The notes beneath the pieces are model-generated. The model was not told the DNA's origin. It ran no database searches and saw only the letters and a list, made by a program, of their open reading frames with translations. A DNA stretch of 64,000 bases from Dimorphilus gyrociliatus (taxonomy: Eukaryota; Annelida; Polychaeta; Dinophilidae). Positions 38,174 through 50,287 of this stretch are shown piece by piece; position 1 is the first letter of the stretch, and each line of letters opens with the position of its first letter. The stretch lies in NCBI GenBank assembly GCA_904063045.1, contig CAJFCJ010000006.1:186001-250000 (forward strand), written 5' to 3'. A program made the position numbers and the translations under genes.

Positions 38174-40419
38174 TCGTAGTTGCGATAGCCCGGATGAAAC
38201 TGTTAGGGCATGGTTCCGCTTAGTAAATGTAGCTGAAATATGGAGACCGCTGAGGTACCAGGCTTCTATTTTAGCGTGGGTCAGTATTCCAATTTGTTTT
38301 ATGCGCGCGCTTTTTGACTTGGGAATGTAAAACCGTTTTTCATACTTTATAGAAGTTAGTCTATAAACTTTGAGCAAATCAAATTTGAATCGCTAAGTTT
38401 TACTTGAAACTTAATGTTTCTGTTTGAAATCAAAACCCCCCAATGTCAAATACTATTAAATAGGCATTATCAATAATTGACCTAATTTCTAAATATTACA
38501 GATGATCTATTTTCCATATTTTTTGATAATATTCCTTAATTTTTAACGGTTACAATTTAGAACACGTAAGTAACTTATTAAGAAGAAACTATAATAGAAC
38601 AATAAGATAAGAGAGCACTCTTCTTGTTCAAACTACATTGTATAAAAAAAAAAAGAAAAAGCTTGTTTAGAAAAATTTGCGGAATGTTTCCTTAAAAATT
38701 GTTTATTAAAAATAGTAACAATTATCACAGTGTTTCCCTCATACGAAATGGCATAGTTTTATATATTGCAAAAAAAACAAAAAACCAAGTAGAACAAACA
38801 ACTAAAAACATATATTCTGTTAATGTTTTTACTCAGTATTTCTTTTATAAGAAACAAAATCTATTTTAATAAGAGGAGACTAGCTTTTTATTATTAATTC
38901 CGTTTTATTCTTAGTGAATTGAGTTTTTATAAAAGAGAACATTTAAATAAGTCTTCACCGAGATCGATAAATGCAATATAAACAGAGCTTGAAAAAAATT
39001 CCTTTATTACTGCCTTTAGCTAGGGGAAAATTGTAACTGAAGAAAGACAATATAATAACTTGGCATTTTTTTCTTTTCCCTACGCCTCCTCAACAGTTCA
39101 CCTTGCCACCCCGCTTCGCTCTTCCCCTCTCTGGGGATAAAAAGACGAGAAATTCCATTATATACTCTTATTTACTCATTGCTTTATAGTAAATATTATA
39201 GCATTTTCTATTTTTTCTTGTTACAGTTTCCATTCAACAGCTTATTATTTATTAATAATACCCGACTAAATATAATGAATATATCCAAAAAAAATGCTAG
39301 ATATTGTTTTCCAGACTAATATATACAATATACAGTATATTGCATAATATTAATTAACTTGGCGCTCTAGTCTCTCAATTAGATATCTGTAGTATAAAAA
39401 TACACTAATATTCATCCATGTTCGTGCTCTATTGATCTCTTTATTTCATAAATGTTGTCAGGTAACTGAAGCTTTGAAAGGAGAAATTTGGCTTTCAGTC
39501 TATAAATTAATTAGGATAAATATTTATTTTTTTCGCTTAAAAAGCGGCCATTGTGCTATATATGCCTATCAAAAGAAACTGACTACACTTAATTAGATCT
39601 GGTAATTATCTTGTTTAAGACATTAATTCTATCAATATATAAATATGGCAAAAAAATAGGTCAATGTAATTATTAATGGTTACAAAATACTACGGAATGA
39701 TAAAAAAAATACAGTATTCTTAATTATAGTTATTTATCTATTGAACAAAAAGGCAAATATTCCCAATTTATAATAGTGTTTATCTCATTTAGTTTCTTTA
39801 ACCTATCTGAGTCTTAGCGCTTTTTGGGTCAGTAAAGCTTAGATAAAATTTATCTTAAGCTGTCCTGTAGCGAAAAAAGAGGTTAATAAATCATCACTAA
39901 TTCTTCGACTTGGAATCCTGTATTCTATACTAACAGCAGAATGAGGAATTTAATGAAAGCTTTTAACTAGTGAAAAGCTTACAAGAGTGTAACGATCTCA
40001 AAGAGTTTGTTACTAAAATATTAATTGCTTTCAAATAATCAAGCATCGTTTTTCAGTTTTATTCAAATATTGTAACAATTGGTTACTTTTAAAATTTTTC
40101 TTAATAAGAGATTTTATACTCAATTAATGCTTTTTTTAAATGCCTTAACTTCACTTTTAACTGCTCTAAAAGAAATAACTAAAGTGAAATTTCTGTTCAT
40201 AATACAAGTTTTGTCTAAGGTTTCTAGAAGAAACCGTCCCACAATTCATTGTGTTAAATTTTAGACACAGTTTAAGTGTTCCGTTTGAGCAAACAAGAAA
40301 CCAGTCACGTGATCAGATCGAGTAATCAAGCTTGCCGGTCCGCCATCTTGATATACGTTCCCATTTAACATTTGTACATTTTAACTTATCAATTTTTATC
40401 GCGGTATACCTCTAAGAAC
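38174..40419. other. Intergenic, 2.2 kb, no gene recognised
   Basis: Long AT-rich spacer between the divergent HCFC1 and ALYREF genes. It contains a TATACAGTATA palindrome (39329-39339) and a CCGCCATCTTG word at 40339-40349, in the likely ALYREF promoter. I see no tRNA, no conserved frame and no transposon ends. Confidence 0.4.
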
Positions 40420-41665
40420 ATGGAAACGGAACAAAAATTAGACATGAGTTTAGATGAAATCATCAAGCTAAAAGGAAAGCCAAAAGGAAAAGGCCGTGGA
40501 GGAAAAGTTAATAGGGGACAAAATTCTTTTCGTAGAGGAACTGGACGAAGCCCAAGAGGCAGAGGTATTCAGAAACGCCAAGCCGCCTTCAACAAACAGG
40601 TTCGTAAGCCAGTACGTAGACCTTTTTTTTATCTCAACTCTATGTAAACTATGAAAATAAAAATAAAAATAAATAGAGAGATTTGCCGGACGTTTGGGAA
40701 CATGATATGTTTGATGGTAATCAGGTTAAAGGAAAGGCGGCGTTTTCACTTGGACAAGGCTCTAATGGGAAGATTCTGGTGTCGAACTTGGACTATGGCG
40801 TTAACGACTCTGATATTCAGGTATATCCAGTTTTACTTTCACTATGAATAACCTATTTAAACACCTCGTTGCTTTTTTTATTTTAGGAATTATTCGCTGA
40901 ATTTGGACCCTTGAAGAAGGCAGCAGTACATTACGACCGATCGGGTCGTTCTCTAGGAACAGCAGAAGTAATCTTCGAGAGATATGGGGATGCTGTAAGA
41001 GGGATGAAGCAGTATAATAACGTTCCACTTGATGGTAGGCAAAAAATTTAAAATAAACCAAAAAGCATAGAGCGCGAGCGAGAAGGACAGCACAGAAAAA
41101 ATCATATTTCACTCGAGGTGAAGAGTTGTTAAATTTTAACTCAGCGCCTAAAGTGAGAAAGTAAAAGTGGGGGAGAATTTCCGCTACATTGCTGCGTATG
41201 TGCCTCTTATTCGTGTGAATATTGTTCTGAACGAACTTCTCTTCTCCTCTGTGTGTTTGACTCTTCTTTTTTGGACGCATCCAACAAATCATTTGTTGTG
41301 TTGGTCTGTTATTTACAACGATTTTCAGGGAGGCCAATGAATATTCAATTAATTGGAGCGACAGAAGGTACAGGAGGAGGAAAATTGGGAGGGTAAGCTA
41401 CAATTTACTGCGAAGAAAGTTTTTTAATCATTTCCATGATTTAAAGACGACTTGGAGGGAGAGCCGCACGCGGAGCGCCAAGTACACGAAGAGGTAATAC
41501 AGGCAGAGGAGGTGGACGTCGAGGACGTGGTGGCACAAGAAATGTTCCAACAGCAGCTGAACTGGACGCCGAACTGGATGCTTACAACTCAAAAGTAATT
41601 CTTTGATTTTCATATAAATTTGTGGTTTGCTAATCAGAATAAATATGTTACAGATGGAAACGTAA
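40420..41665 (+). CDS. ALYREF: ALYREF (Aly/REF, THOC4) mRNA export adaptor
   Basis: Six exons: 40420-40611, 40677-40820, 40887-41034, 41329-41392, 41447-41594 and 41654-41665. The N-terminal UAP56-binding motif is [19 protein letters not shown], followed by an RG-rich stretch. The RRM follows: [20 protein letters not shown] and [20 protein letters not shown], then [21 protein letters not shown] second RGG region and the C-terminal UAP56 motif ([14 protein letters not shown]) close the protein, which ends SKMET. The last exon codes only three residues plus stop. ALYREF joins the TREX/exon-junction complex and hands mRNA to NXF1. Intron 3 (41035-41328) is 294 nt, far longer than the other introns. 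Confidence 0.96.
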
Positions 41666-41898
41666 ACAACTACAAAGTACTGCGAAAGGGTGTTTGTTGT
41701 ATAAACGTTAGTGCTGCGTTGTTTTCATTTTTAAACATTGTTACCACTTTTGGACTAAGTAAAGCTGTGAAAGAAGTTTTTGTAAAATACATATATTTCA
41801 GAAATTAGTTAAATTTAATGAATAATGCATGTGATTTATTTCAACTCAAAATGAGTCCAAAACACATAATATATAGTATAGAAGACTGTAGTCTTAGC

Positions 41899-44800
41899 TT
41901 AAAAGAGACGCATCATTAATATGGAAGAGAAGATAAGACTAACGCCAGCAAATACAGCCGATGCACCTGAAAACGAGTAAACGTCAAATTAAACAAACAG
42001 CTATCGAAAACTTACCGTTTGGTTGCTCAGTTGTCGAATTGTAAGGCAAACCGAGAATCTTCAATTGATCCTTGGATAGATCCTTCCTTGCTTTTTCAGA
42101 AATAGCAAGTGCTTGCTGTCTGCTGAAGAAGCCTAATTGGGAATTAGTGAGTGTCTTCAACACAGATCCAGGCAGATGTTGAACACCGCTCTCAGTCCAG
42201 CTCTCTATGTGTTTGCCTTCAACCTGTTTAAAGAAAGCGATATAATATATATTTTACTTTTGAAAACTTAATAACTGACTGATTTCATGTCGTCGCTCTC
42301 CAATCCTCCAATGATAACGCCTGCTTGTGCATGCTTTCCAGCGTTCCAATCTTTAACTTGTCCGAAAGCATTAGCTGTCTTCAATACATCTGCAAGGGCC
42401 TTCAATTGATCGTAAGGTACCCATTTGAGATCACCGATTGTTGGAGTCTCCTTCAAGGCGCTTCCTTTAATTTTTGAGATCTGAGCAGTGGTCAATCCAC
42501 CAACAATATGTGCCATTGTTGTTAAGAGAGTGGAGTCTAAGGTGGAAGTGTCTGTAATTTGTCTCTTGTTCAAAAATGCTTTTGCTAAAGCTTGAAGTTG
42601 TTCTGGAGAGAATTTAGAAAGACTTCCCAACTCTTGAACAACGGCATCAACATCCATTTTCAGACAGCTCAATTTATCAACACTTAGACCATATGAAATT
42701 GATCCTATTCTTGCTTGATCTTCAGCGTCCTTGCTGCAAGGATCTCCTAATTTGTTAACCAAGGCTTTCAACTGATCTTCACTCCATCTTCTGGCGTTTC
42801 CACCCAAAAAGTCTAAGCAATCGGAGAAGACTGCATCATCCAATTGGGACAATTTATCGGAGCTCAATTGTTCCACAGCTGAACCCATAGCTCTAAGATT
42901 ATCGCAAGTTAAAGATGGAGTTGCTCTCTTCTTTCTCGCGATAGTGGTGGAAATTTCAGTTTCAACACTTGTTACAACCATAGTTCTGACCTACATTTTA
43001 AGTTTTAAATAATATTTTAGTGAGAAATTGAAAAGGAAATGCAAAAAAATAAACCTTTAATTTGAATGAAGTCATATAAGTTCGGTCTTCAGCATCAAAA
43101 TCTCTTTCGCAACAGACCATGTCGTTCTCTTCGTCATCTGATGAATCTGTTTCGATATCTGAAAGAGTTTGTTGAACGTTGTCTACAAGACTCGATCTTA
43201 TATTTTTGATGAGTCCTGGATCGAATTCGGCCAAAAATGAGCCATATTTAGTGATATCGCTCTCAGTGAATAGTTTGGATCCTCTTTTGCTGATTAATTT
43301 CTTGATAATATAACTTCTAGCTTTCTTATTCAAGCAGCTCTTTCTGAACAATTGAGCTTTATTGTCAATGACTGTTTCATCAAGCTTTTCCAAGAGATCT
43401 TGACTGTAGGGCAAGAGGGAACCTAAAAATGAGGCTTCCTCATCAGAGATTTTTCCATCGTCATCAGCATCTAAATAATTGAAGCAGGTGTTTGCAATTG
43501 CTGCTCGTTGTTCTGCAGACAAGCAACATTGAAGTCTTGTCGTCGATCCTATCTTTTTACAGACAGCTTTCCTAACATTAGAATGCATGTCTTCCAAGTC
43601 TGAGGTAGCAAAGAAAGCCAAGCATATAGGGCTAAATTTTTCAACATCCGTCAATGTCAGTGAACTCCATGGGTTATCTTTATTCTGTTGTTGTAAAGCC
43701 TCCATCAAAGTTGTTCTGATGGCTTTGGCCTGCTTACAGTTCCATCCCGCTTCATTGCATAATTCGATAATAACCTTTAAGCGCTTAGATTTATCAAGTA
43801 ATGATATTGAAGTAGAATCAATTCCCAGCAGAAGTTTAATGTTTTTCCTAGGAAGTAATAGAGATATAAGCGATAACGTTGAATAATATAAATAAACAAT
43901 AATATATATTACTTGACATCTTCGTAGTTTAGAACTGGCTTATATTTAAACAATTTTTCGGTTACATATCGTCTCTGAAATGATAAATGATATCAAATTA
44001 GGTCTATAGCGAATGACTAGAGAGATTTTCATATTTGTACTTACTAAATGGAACGATTTGATCGTTTGTTTAAGAGTTCGTAATTTTGAAAAACTAGCTT
44101 CCGTATTGGTGAAAACTGAATCGAAATCTCTAATATTAATATTCCTTGATATATGACGGCTAGAAAGGAATTTTACAACTGTTGTTGCGTCACTTGACTG
44201 AGTAAATCGGCTTGTAAATGCTTTAATTGAACCCCGATTTCCGTACGAAGATGCAACGATTAATTGATCAATTCTTTGAACTAGAACAGTTTTACTAGTG
44301 GATATGAAGGTCTTGGGACTGACATCGAAAGCCGCATTTCCGATTCTAGCGAGAATTGTATCGTCGTATGTAGTGACATCACTGTAACACTTTCGTGCTA
44401 TATAATTTTCGTATGGTTCAGAAAACTTTCCTAGTTTACTGAAAATTGGTTTGAAATGATCTAACACGCCACTATCGCAGATAACATTCTTCTTTATCTT
44501 CTTAAATTGAGTGAAAGATATAGCAATAATGGCGTAATTCAATTCTTTAACTTCGATTATTGTAAATTCGCTGGTTATCTTTCTCTTGCCATTGAATTTT
44601 GGCCAACATTTAGAGAGTATATTAGCCATATAAGTCCATCCAACGGAGAAAGGATCAACATTTGCGCAAGTGATATGCTTAATGATTTGTTTAGATTTAA
44701 TGCAATATTTCAAAGATCCAATACTGAAAGGAAAATTATCGTTTTATTAAAAAACATTACTTTAATGAATGTTAAACGAAAATTAATTAATTAATCAATT

Positions 44801-46672
44801 ACTTGTCATAGATAGAATTGAAGTTGTTAAGGGCAGCTATTCGCAAGCCAAGCTCCATTCCGCAGCCTCTTTCACAAATTGGACTATATATGGCTGTATC
44901 ATAGTAAGAACCAGGCATAGAACTTTGACCAGGTTTACATTGAAAATCAACATGACCAAATTTTAAAGATACTCTATTGGTTATAATTTGTAGAATCTAT
45001 AATTTGGAAAAGGAAGAAGAAAGGATTTAAAGAAAAAAAGACAGTTATTAAATGATTCAATATGTTTATCTTACGTTTGCATTACTCAATTTATTCGATT
45101 TGCAGTAGTTTCTATGCATATACGGAAAGAATAGATAGGCTAATTTAGCTTCATCCCAATCATTTAAATTCAAATATTCCGCTATTTTATCAGCGATAAA
45201 ATATTTAATTCGACAAGGCATAGTTTTGAATAATCGCCATGAAATCTGCAATTTATAATCAACTGTCTCCTCAACAAGTACTCTAATGATTATCTTCAAG
45301 CTAAAATTCAAAAAATATTCATATTTAATTCATGCATTTATCATGTTGATAAATTAATTTATTGTTATTTATCTTCTTACTATTGGATAATGGTGGTTTT
45401 ACTCTTAATCAAGATAAATAGCTCGTATTTGGTGAATATTAATAATTCATTGCCAGGAATATCTCCAAAACCACACTTTCCAGAATATAATTTAGTAATT
45501 TGTGATGGAACATCGCACTAAATAAAAAAGTAGCGGAGAATGCATTAATAACAGTTGCTCAGGTTGCTATTTTGTTTACGAACATCAGCTTCCTCTTTTA
45601 ATTTTTGTAAGAATGTACATTCATCCTTTTCAGGTACAGAGCATTTGAGGAGGACCATAACGAACGGTTGTAGAAAAGTGTAGGATGACATATGACACGC
45701 TTGGGTAACCGCAGCAGCAAGAGGTAATGGTTTCTCGGTGAGTAGGGAACACTATTTGGGATACATATATTTATTTATCTATTCTTACGTAAGAGTATTA
45801 ATTAAAATATTATCATACATCATACTCCAACTTCAAGAAACAATCGTAAGGTAAATAAGCAGCATTCAATAACTTGATCAAATTTGGACCGTTCTTTAGT
45901 CCTTTTTCTTTAAGGAAAAGCTTCCATGCTTCCTTCAATTCAGTGCTACAGAACAATGTATAAGTGAGGCATCATTGAATGAAATATGAATTGAAAAATA
46001 GAAATTATGAATAAAATTATCGATCCAAAACTTTTTGAACAGATAAATTGAAATATTTCACAAAGGAATTTTTTAAATCAGTAATACAGTATCATAGGGA
46101 ATACTATGCCTAACTATTTTCTCCTTGCTTATTTAATAGTAAACAATCTAACTCGATATTAAATCACTATGCAAGATTTTTAAACAAAGTATTAATACTG
46201 TTAGTTTTTTAACTTACGATAATTTTGAAGCTGGGCAATTACAAACAGTTTTGTAGCGTCCTGTAGGTCCCTTTCCTTTACCCGTGTTACCTTTTCCTTT
46301 TCCTTTGGCGGTATGACCCTTTCCTTTTCCAGTTGGGCCCTTGCAGTAGTCTCCCGTAGGACCCTTGGCAGTTGGACCTTTGGCAGTTGGGCCTTTGGCA
46401 GTTGGGCCTTTGGCAGTTGGACCTTTGGCAGTTGGACCTTTTCCTTTTCCAGTCGGACCTTTTCCTTTACCAGTTGGACCTTTTCCTTTACCAGTTGGAC
46501 CCTTAGATTTACCTAATAAGAAGAGTATGACGAACAAGCAACTGTTAAATCTTTCAGCTAACAAAAATAATAAATACAACTAACCCTTTCTAGGTTTGGC
46601 TACATTGTCATCAGCATACAATGTAGCAACGAGAATGATTAGAACAAGGAAACACAGAAGATACAACCTCAT
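41899..46672 (-). CDS. Mesothelin/stereocilin/otoancorin-like GPI-anchored precursor
   Basis: Long multi-exon gene. The start at 46672 gives signal peptide MRLYLLCFLVLIILVATLYA, then a (GPTGKGK)/(GPTAK) repeat, a CNCPASKLS segment and a long helical region. An EF-hand loop with all ligands is present (DADDDGKISDEE, 43436-43471). The second half follows IARKKR|ATPSLTCDNLRAMG, with repeated helical pairs typical of mesothelin (SVDKLSCLKMDVDAVV, LTTAQISKIKGSALKE, LTNSQLGFFSRQQALAIS). The C-terminus has a small-residue site and a hydrophobic tail (FAGVSLIFSSILMMRLF, stop at 41899) consistent with GPI anchoring. The RKKR site lies where vertebrate mesothelin is cut by furin. Linking the repeat exons to the helical part rests on phase and strand continuity. 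Confidence 0.68.
46258..46512 (-). repeat. Coding minisatellite, (GPTGKGK) and (GPTAK) units
   Basis: Tandem units of 21 nt (GPTGKGK, at both ends) and 15 nt (GPTAK, five in a row) in frame within the mesothelin-like gene. Period changes are multiples of three, so the frame is kept. It gives a basic, Gly/Pro/Thr-rich low-complexity stretch just after the signal peptide. Confidence 0.85.
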
Positions 46673-48251
46673 CTCTGAAGTTCGTCTCGAAGGCAAATGA
46701 AAACGTAATAGCTCAGTTAGTCGTCAAACAAAGGTGTGACTATATGAGAATATGATATTGAATAGATTTCTGTTAAAGCTACAAGATAAAGAAACCAGCG
46801 CCCTAACGCCCAGTTTTAAAATATTCAAACCTGGATCGCGCCATATACGTAAGCAAGAAAATATATGCATATGTATGACTAATAGTAGAATGTTTATTCT
46901 ATTAACATTGACAAAAAGATGTTTGCAAAGTTTATTAACAAAACTTTTGGTAACAAATTCTTTAAATGTTCAAAATGAGAATATTTTTCCCTTTGTAAGG
47001 TCAAACTAAAGAATATAAGAGAAAATAATAAAGTTTTCAGTACGAAAATTCACTTTCAGATGATAATTTTTGTGGCAAAACTGAAGACTAAGAAGGGATT
47101 ATCTTTTGTTTAATCTTAATGTAAAATATTGAAAATTTATAAGATTTAAGCAAAACCATGTGAACCAGTGTTATACTGTATACTATACTAATATATTAGA
47201 GAATATGGGTAATCTAGTTGAGTTCGTGGGGTGGGGCACATAGACTGACAAAAATAGTAATACGTAACAAGCTATAATTGAGTTGATTCAATGTTGATTT
47301 AGTGATGATTGTAATATGTTTAGAAGACTTATGTATATTATTATATACAGTATACAGTATATACTGTTTATATACAAGTATATACTTCATTCTTTCTTAC
47401 TATCATTAGATTTTGCAACAGTCTCTTTAAAAACAATATTATTTATTAGCGTTTAATAAATGTTTATTAAACTCTCCTATCATCAGCCATTCATTCATAG
47501 TACAATTACTTATGATTTTTCGAATAATTGAATATCTTTTTTTAGCCGATATCTTACGTCATCGATCAATATTTTGAAATAATTCTATGCAATAGGTAAA
47601 AAAAGGGACTGGCCAAGTACTTTATATATTATTATATTTCATTCGAAAACTATTTATCCTTTCTTTATTCTTTATAATTTGCATACTGAAAAAGTTTCAT
47701 TTTCTGTTTTTTTTCTTCTATTTGTTTAACTAGAACCAACCATGCTTCGTTGGTTCTAAGAGTATAGGAGTAGGTTACGCCCTTCTACGTCTCCTTGTAG
47801 TTATAGCAAAGATAATCGCTAATTCCCCACCCACGCCGCCCTTATATTTATTTAAAGAAGAGATATATGTAAACAACCGCCTATATATCATTAAAAAATA
47901 ATACCGTCGATATTTTCTGTTAATAGTAAAAAAATTAAAAAGTGACCTGCTCCCATTCCCTCATTTCCACGTTAAATGGTAGGCAGGATATACTGATGTA
48001 AATAACTTATGTTACTCAAGATTTTTTTTATATTTCATATTTCATTGAAAATATGATGAATCATCTTTTACATCAGTAAAAAAGAAATACTTTTTAGTTT
48101 TACTACTTTACCATGAGACCAGTGGTATCTCTAAATTCGTATTACAATTATTACAATTTAACAATTTAACAAATATAAAGTTTTCACAACTTTACAATGA
48201 ATAGGAAAACGATTTTGAACAAAAATAAGTCTATATAATATTTAATCTATA
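46673..48251. other. Intergenic, 1.6 kb, no gene recognised
   Basis: AT-rich spacer with three TATACWGTATA palindromes (47172-47182, 47344-47354, 47351-47361). It must contain the mesothelin-like promoter on the left. Nothing coding seen. Confidence 0.4.
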
Positions 48252-49915
48252 CTATCGTCTATATTCCTGATGGCTAGGTGCTGCAATCTCCGAGTTTGTA
48301 TGATGTTTCTCGTCTTTTCGTTTATAATCGCCTATTGGCGCAACAGCTTTAGTTTTTATGTTTTGAAATGTTGCGTTTCGTTGTAAATCCCTAGAGTGTT
48401 TCGAGTCTTCTAAATGAACAGTAGAGTTCCAAATGGACGGGGGACCAGGTAGTCTTCGTCGTTTTGCGGGTACCACGTCTGGAGGTGGGGATTCTCTTTG
48501 CTTTTTTGTAAAGCTTAGCTTTTGAGGAGGGATACGTATAGTTGGCTCAATTTTACTTGGTTGGTCAGTCGGAGGTGATTCAATGGCTTGCCTTTGCTCA
48601 ACGCTTTCTGGTTCCTTCTCATTTCTCCTTGTAATATCAGCATTTGCTTTTATTATATATTTTTTCTTCCAATTTGCAATTTTCTTATTTGAATAATTGA
48701 CATCTTTAAGACTGTCATGAACTTTTTCTTTTGTGACTATTTTGGACCCTACTATTGTTGGAATTGGCGATTGAACTTGATTATTTACTTCCAGTGCCAT
48801 TTCTACTGCTTTTAAAGAGCTTTGTACAATATTCTATAAAAGGAAAGTCTTGTCAGATTTACACTTTAATTGAAACACCACACAAACCTCCAAGGTTGCC
48901 TGATTTCCTCTTTTAACTATATGATGATATTTTGTAAATAAATATTTATATTTATCATATTTCTTTTATAATGAAACAAATTTATAATTACCCGAACAAA
49001 CTTTGTCTCCCGTTTCATCAGGCTAGATGGACAGTTTAAGTTTCATAAATTAACGAGTCATTGCTATATACTGTATTTATAATATAGAGACTTACGTTTA
49101 AAAAATCATTTAATGCATCATGATAATTTACGTAGGCGTAGAGTTGATGGAAAACCATAGTTTTCCTGAATTTACTTACATCTTCATCATCATCAATGAA
49201 AAAACTTCTGAAACAGCTATACTCCATTTTATCCAATGCTTTTTGTACAGATCTATCCAATATAGAAAATAAATTAATAAAAACATTCAATTTACCCATT
49301 TCAAATTTACATATAATATATCAGAGTTTCTTTGATGCTTTCCATAATCTTTTTAGCATTCGTGGTCTTGTCACAATATTTTTCGAGTATGATTTTTCGC
49401 TCAGTTCTTAACTTTTCAACATTATGCGACTTTTGACTAATAGCTAAGCTAAGATATCTACGAATTTCAATTAGTTTGCTCATGTCACTCTCAGGAATTC
49501 TAAAACGAGAGTACAACATGAACGTCGAATCATAGGTGGTCACTGCTTCTCTCTCACTCTCAAGAAGTGCATCATCCTTAAGCCTAGAATACATGTTAGT
49601 TATTTTCATTGGATCAATTTTCTTCAATTCATCTTGTAGCTGTTGAATTCGCAAAAATAAATTACAATTTATTTCTTTTTCTTCACTCTTACCAATGCTA
49701 TCCTTTTATCAAGATTGCAAATTTCTAATATCAACTCACTGCTTTGGGAGGTTATTAGACTCCTCGACTTTTCAAGCAAAGAAGCAAGATTAACTTGCTT
49801 CTTGGCAATTTTTTCCTATTGGAATGTATAATATCTTAGTTAACTACTTTCATTTGTATGTTAAAATTATTACCAATGTAAAATATGAACAGTAATTGAG
49901 TGGAGATATAGTTTT
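48252..49915 (-). CDS. Coiled-coil protein, unrecognised (5' end not placed)
   Basis: Exons join cleanly in frame from 49915 down to a stop at 48252. Sequence begins TISPLNYCSYFTLEKIAKKQ, then heptad-rich helices (LLEKSRSLITSSQSELILEI, LQDELKKIDPMKITNMYSRL, IEIRRYLSLAISQKSHNVEK). A short region FFIDDDEDVSKFRKTMVFHQ leads to NIVQSSLKAVEMALEVNNQ. The tail is basic and Pro-rich, with an NLS-like stretch (VVPAKRRRLPGPPS). One 50-nt intron (about 49256-49305) is needed to pass a stop. Composition suggests a nuclear or kinetochore-type coiled-coil, but no family is recognised. First exon(s) lie somewhere in 49916-50240. Confidence 0.6.
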
Positions 49916-50287
49916 CTGAAAGAAGGAATTAAAATGTTAGTTTAAATTACTAAATTAAGTCTGTTGTGGTAATGTATTTTGTACTGATCTAATGGGATTT
50001 TATAAGAATTTCTAACACTAAAATAATGTACTGTGTTTTTTCTCAATTTGAAATTGGGCTCAGATTTTGAATCAGGTGTTCTGTACTTGAGAATGTGCAG
50101 AGTAAGTACTGTTAATATTTCAATATACTGTATAGCTGAGCAGTGTCAACTGATAGTACTCGCTTCATATTCTGTGACTACTCAGATATTATATATATGC
50201 TGTTTGTGTACATATACAGCAGTTTTAGAATGATTTTTTAGTTTCATAGGCTTAATTTTGTAAACTTGTGGGAAATATGTTTAGGCA

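Noticed and set aside
46313-46583. Plus-strand frames full of GPLAV or SWTFG repeats
   Set aside because: Antisense shadows of the GPTGKGK/GPTAK coding minisatellite.
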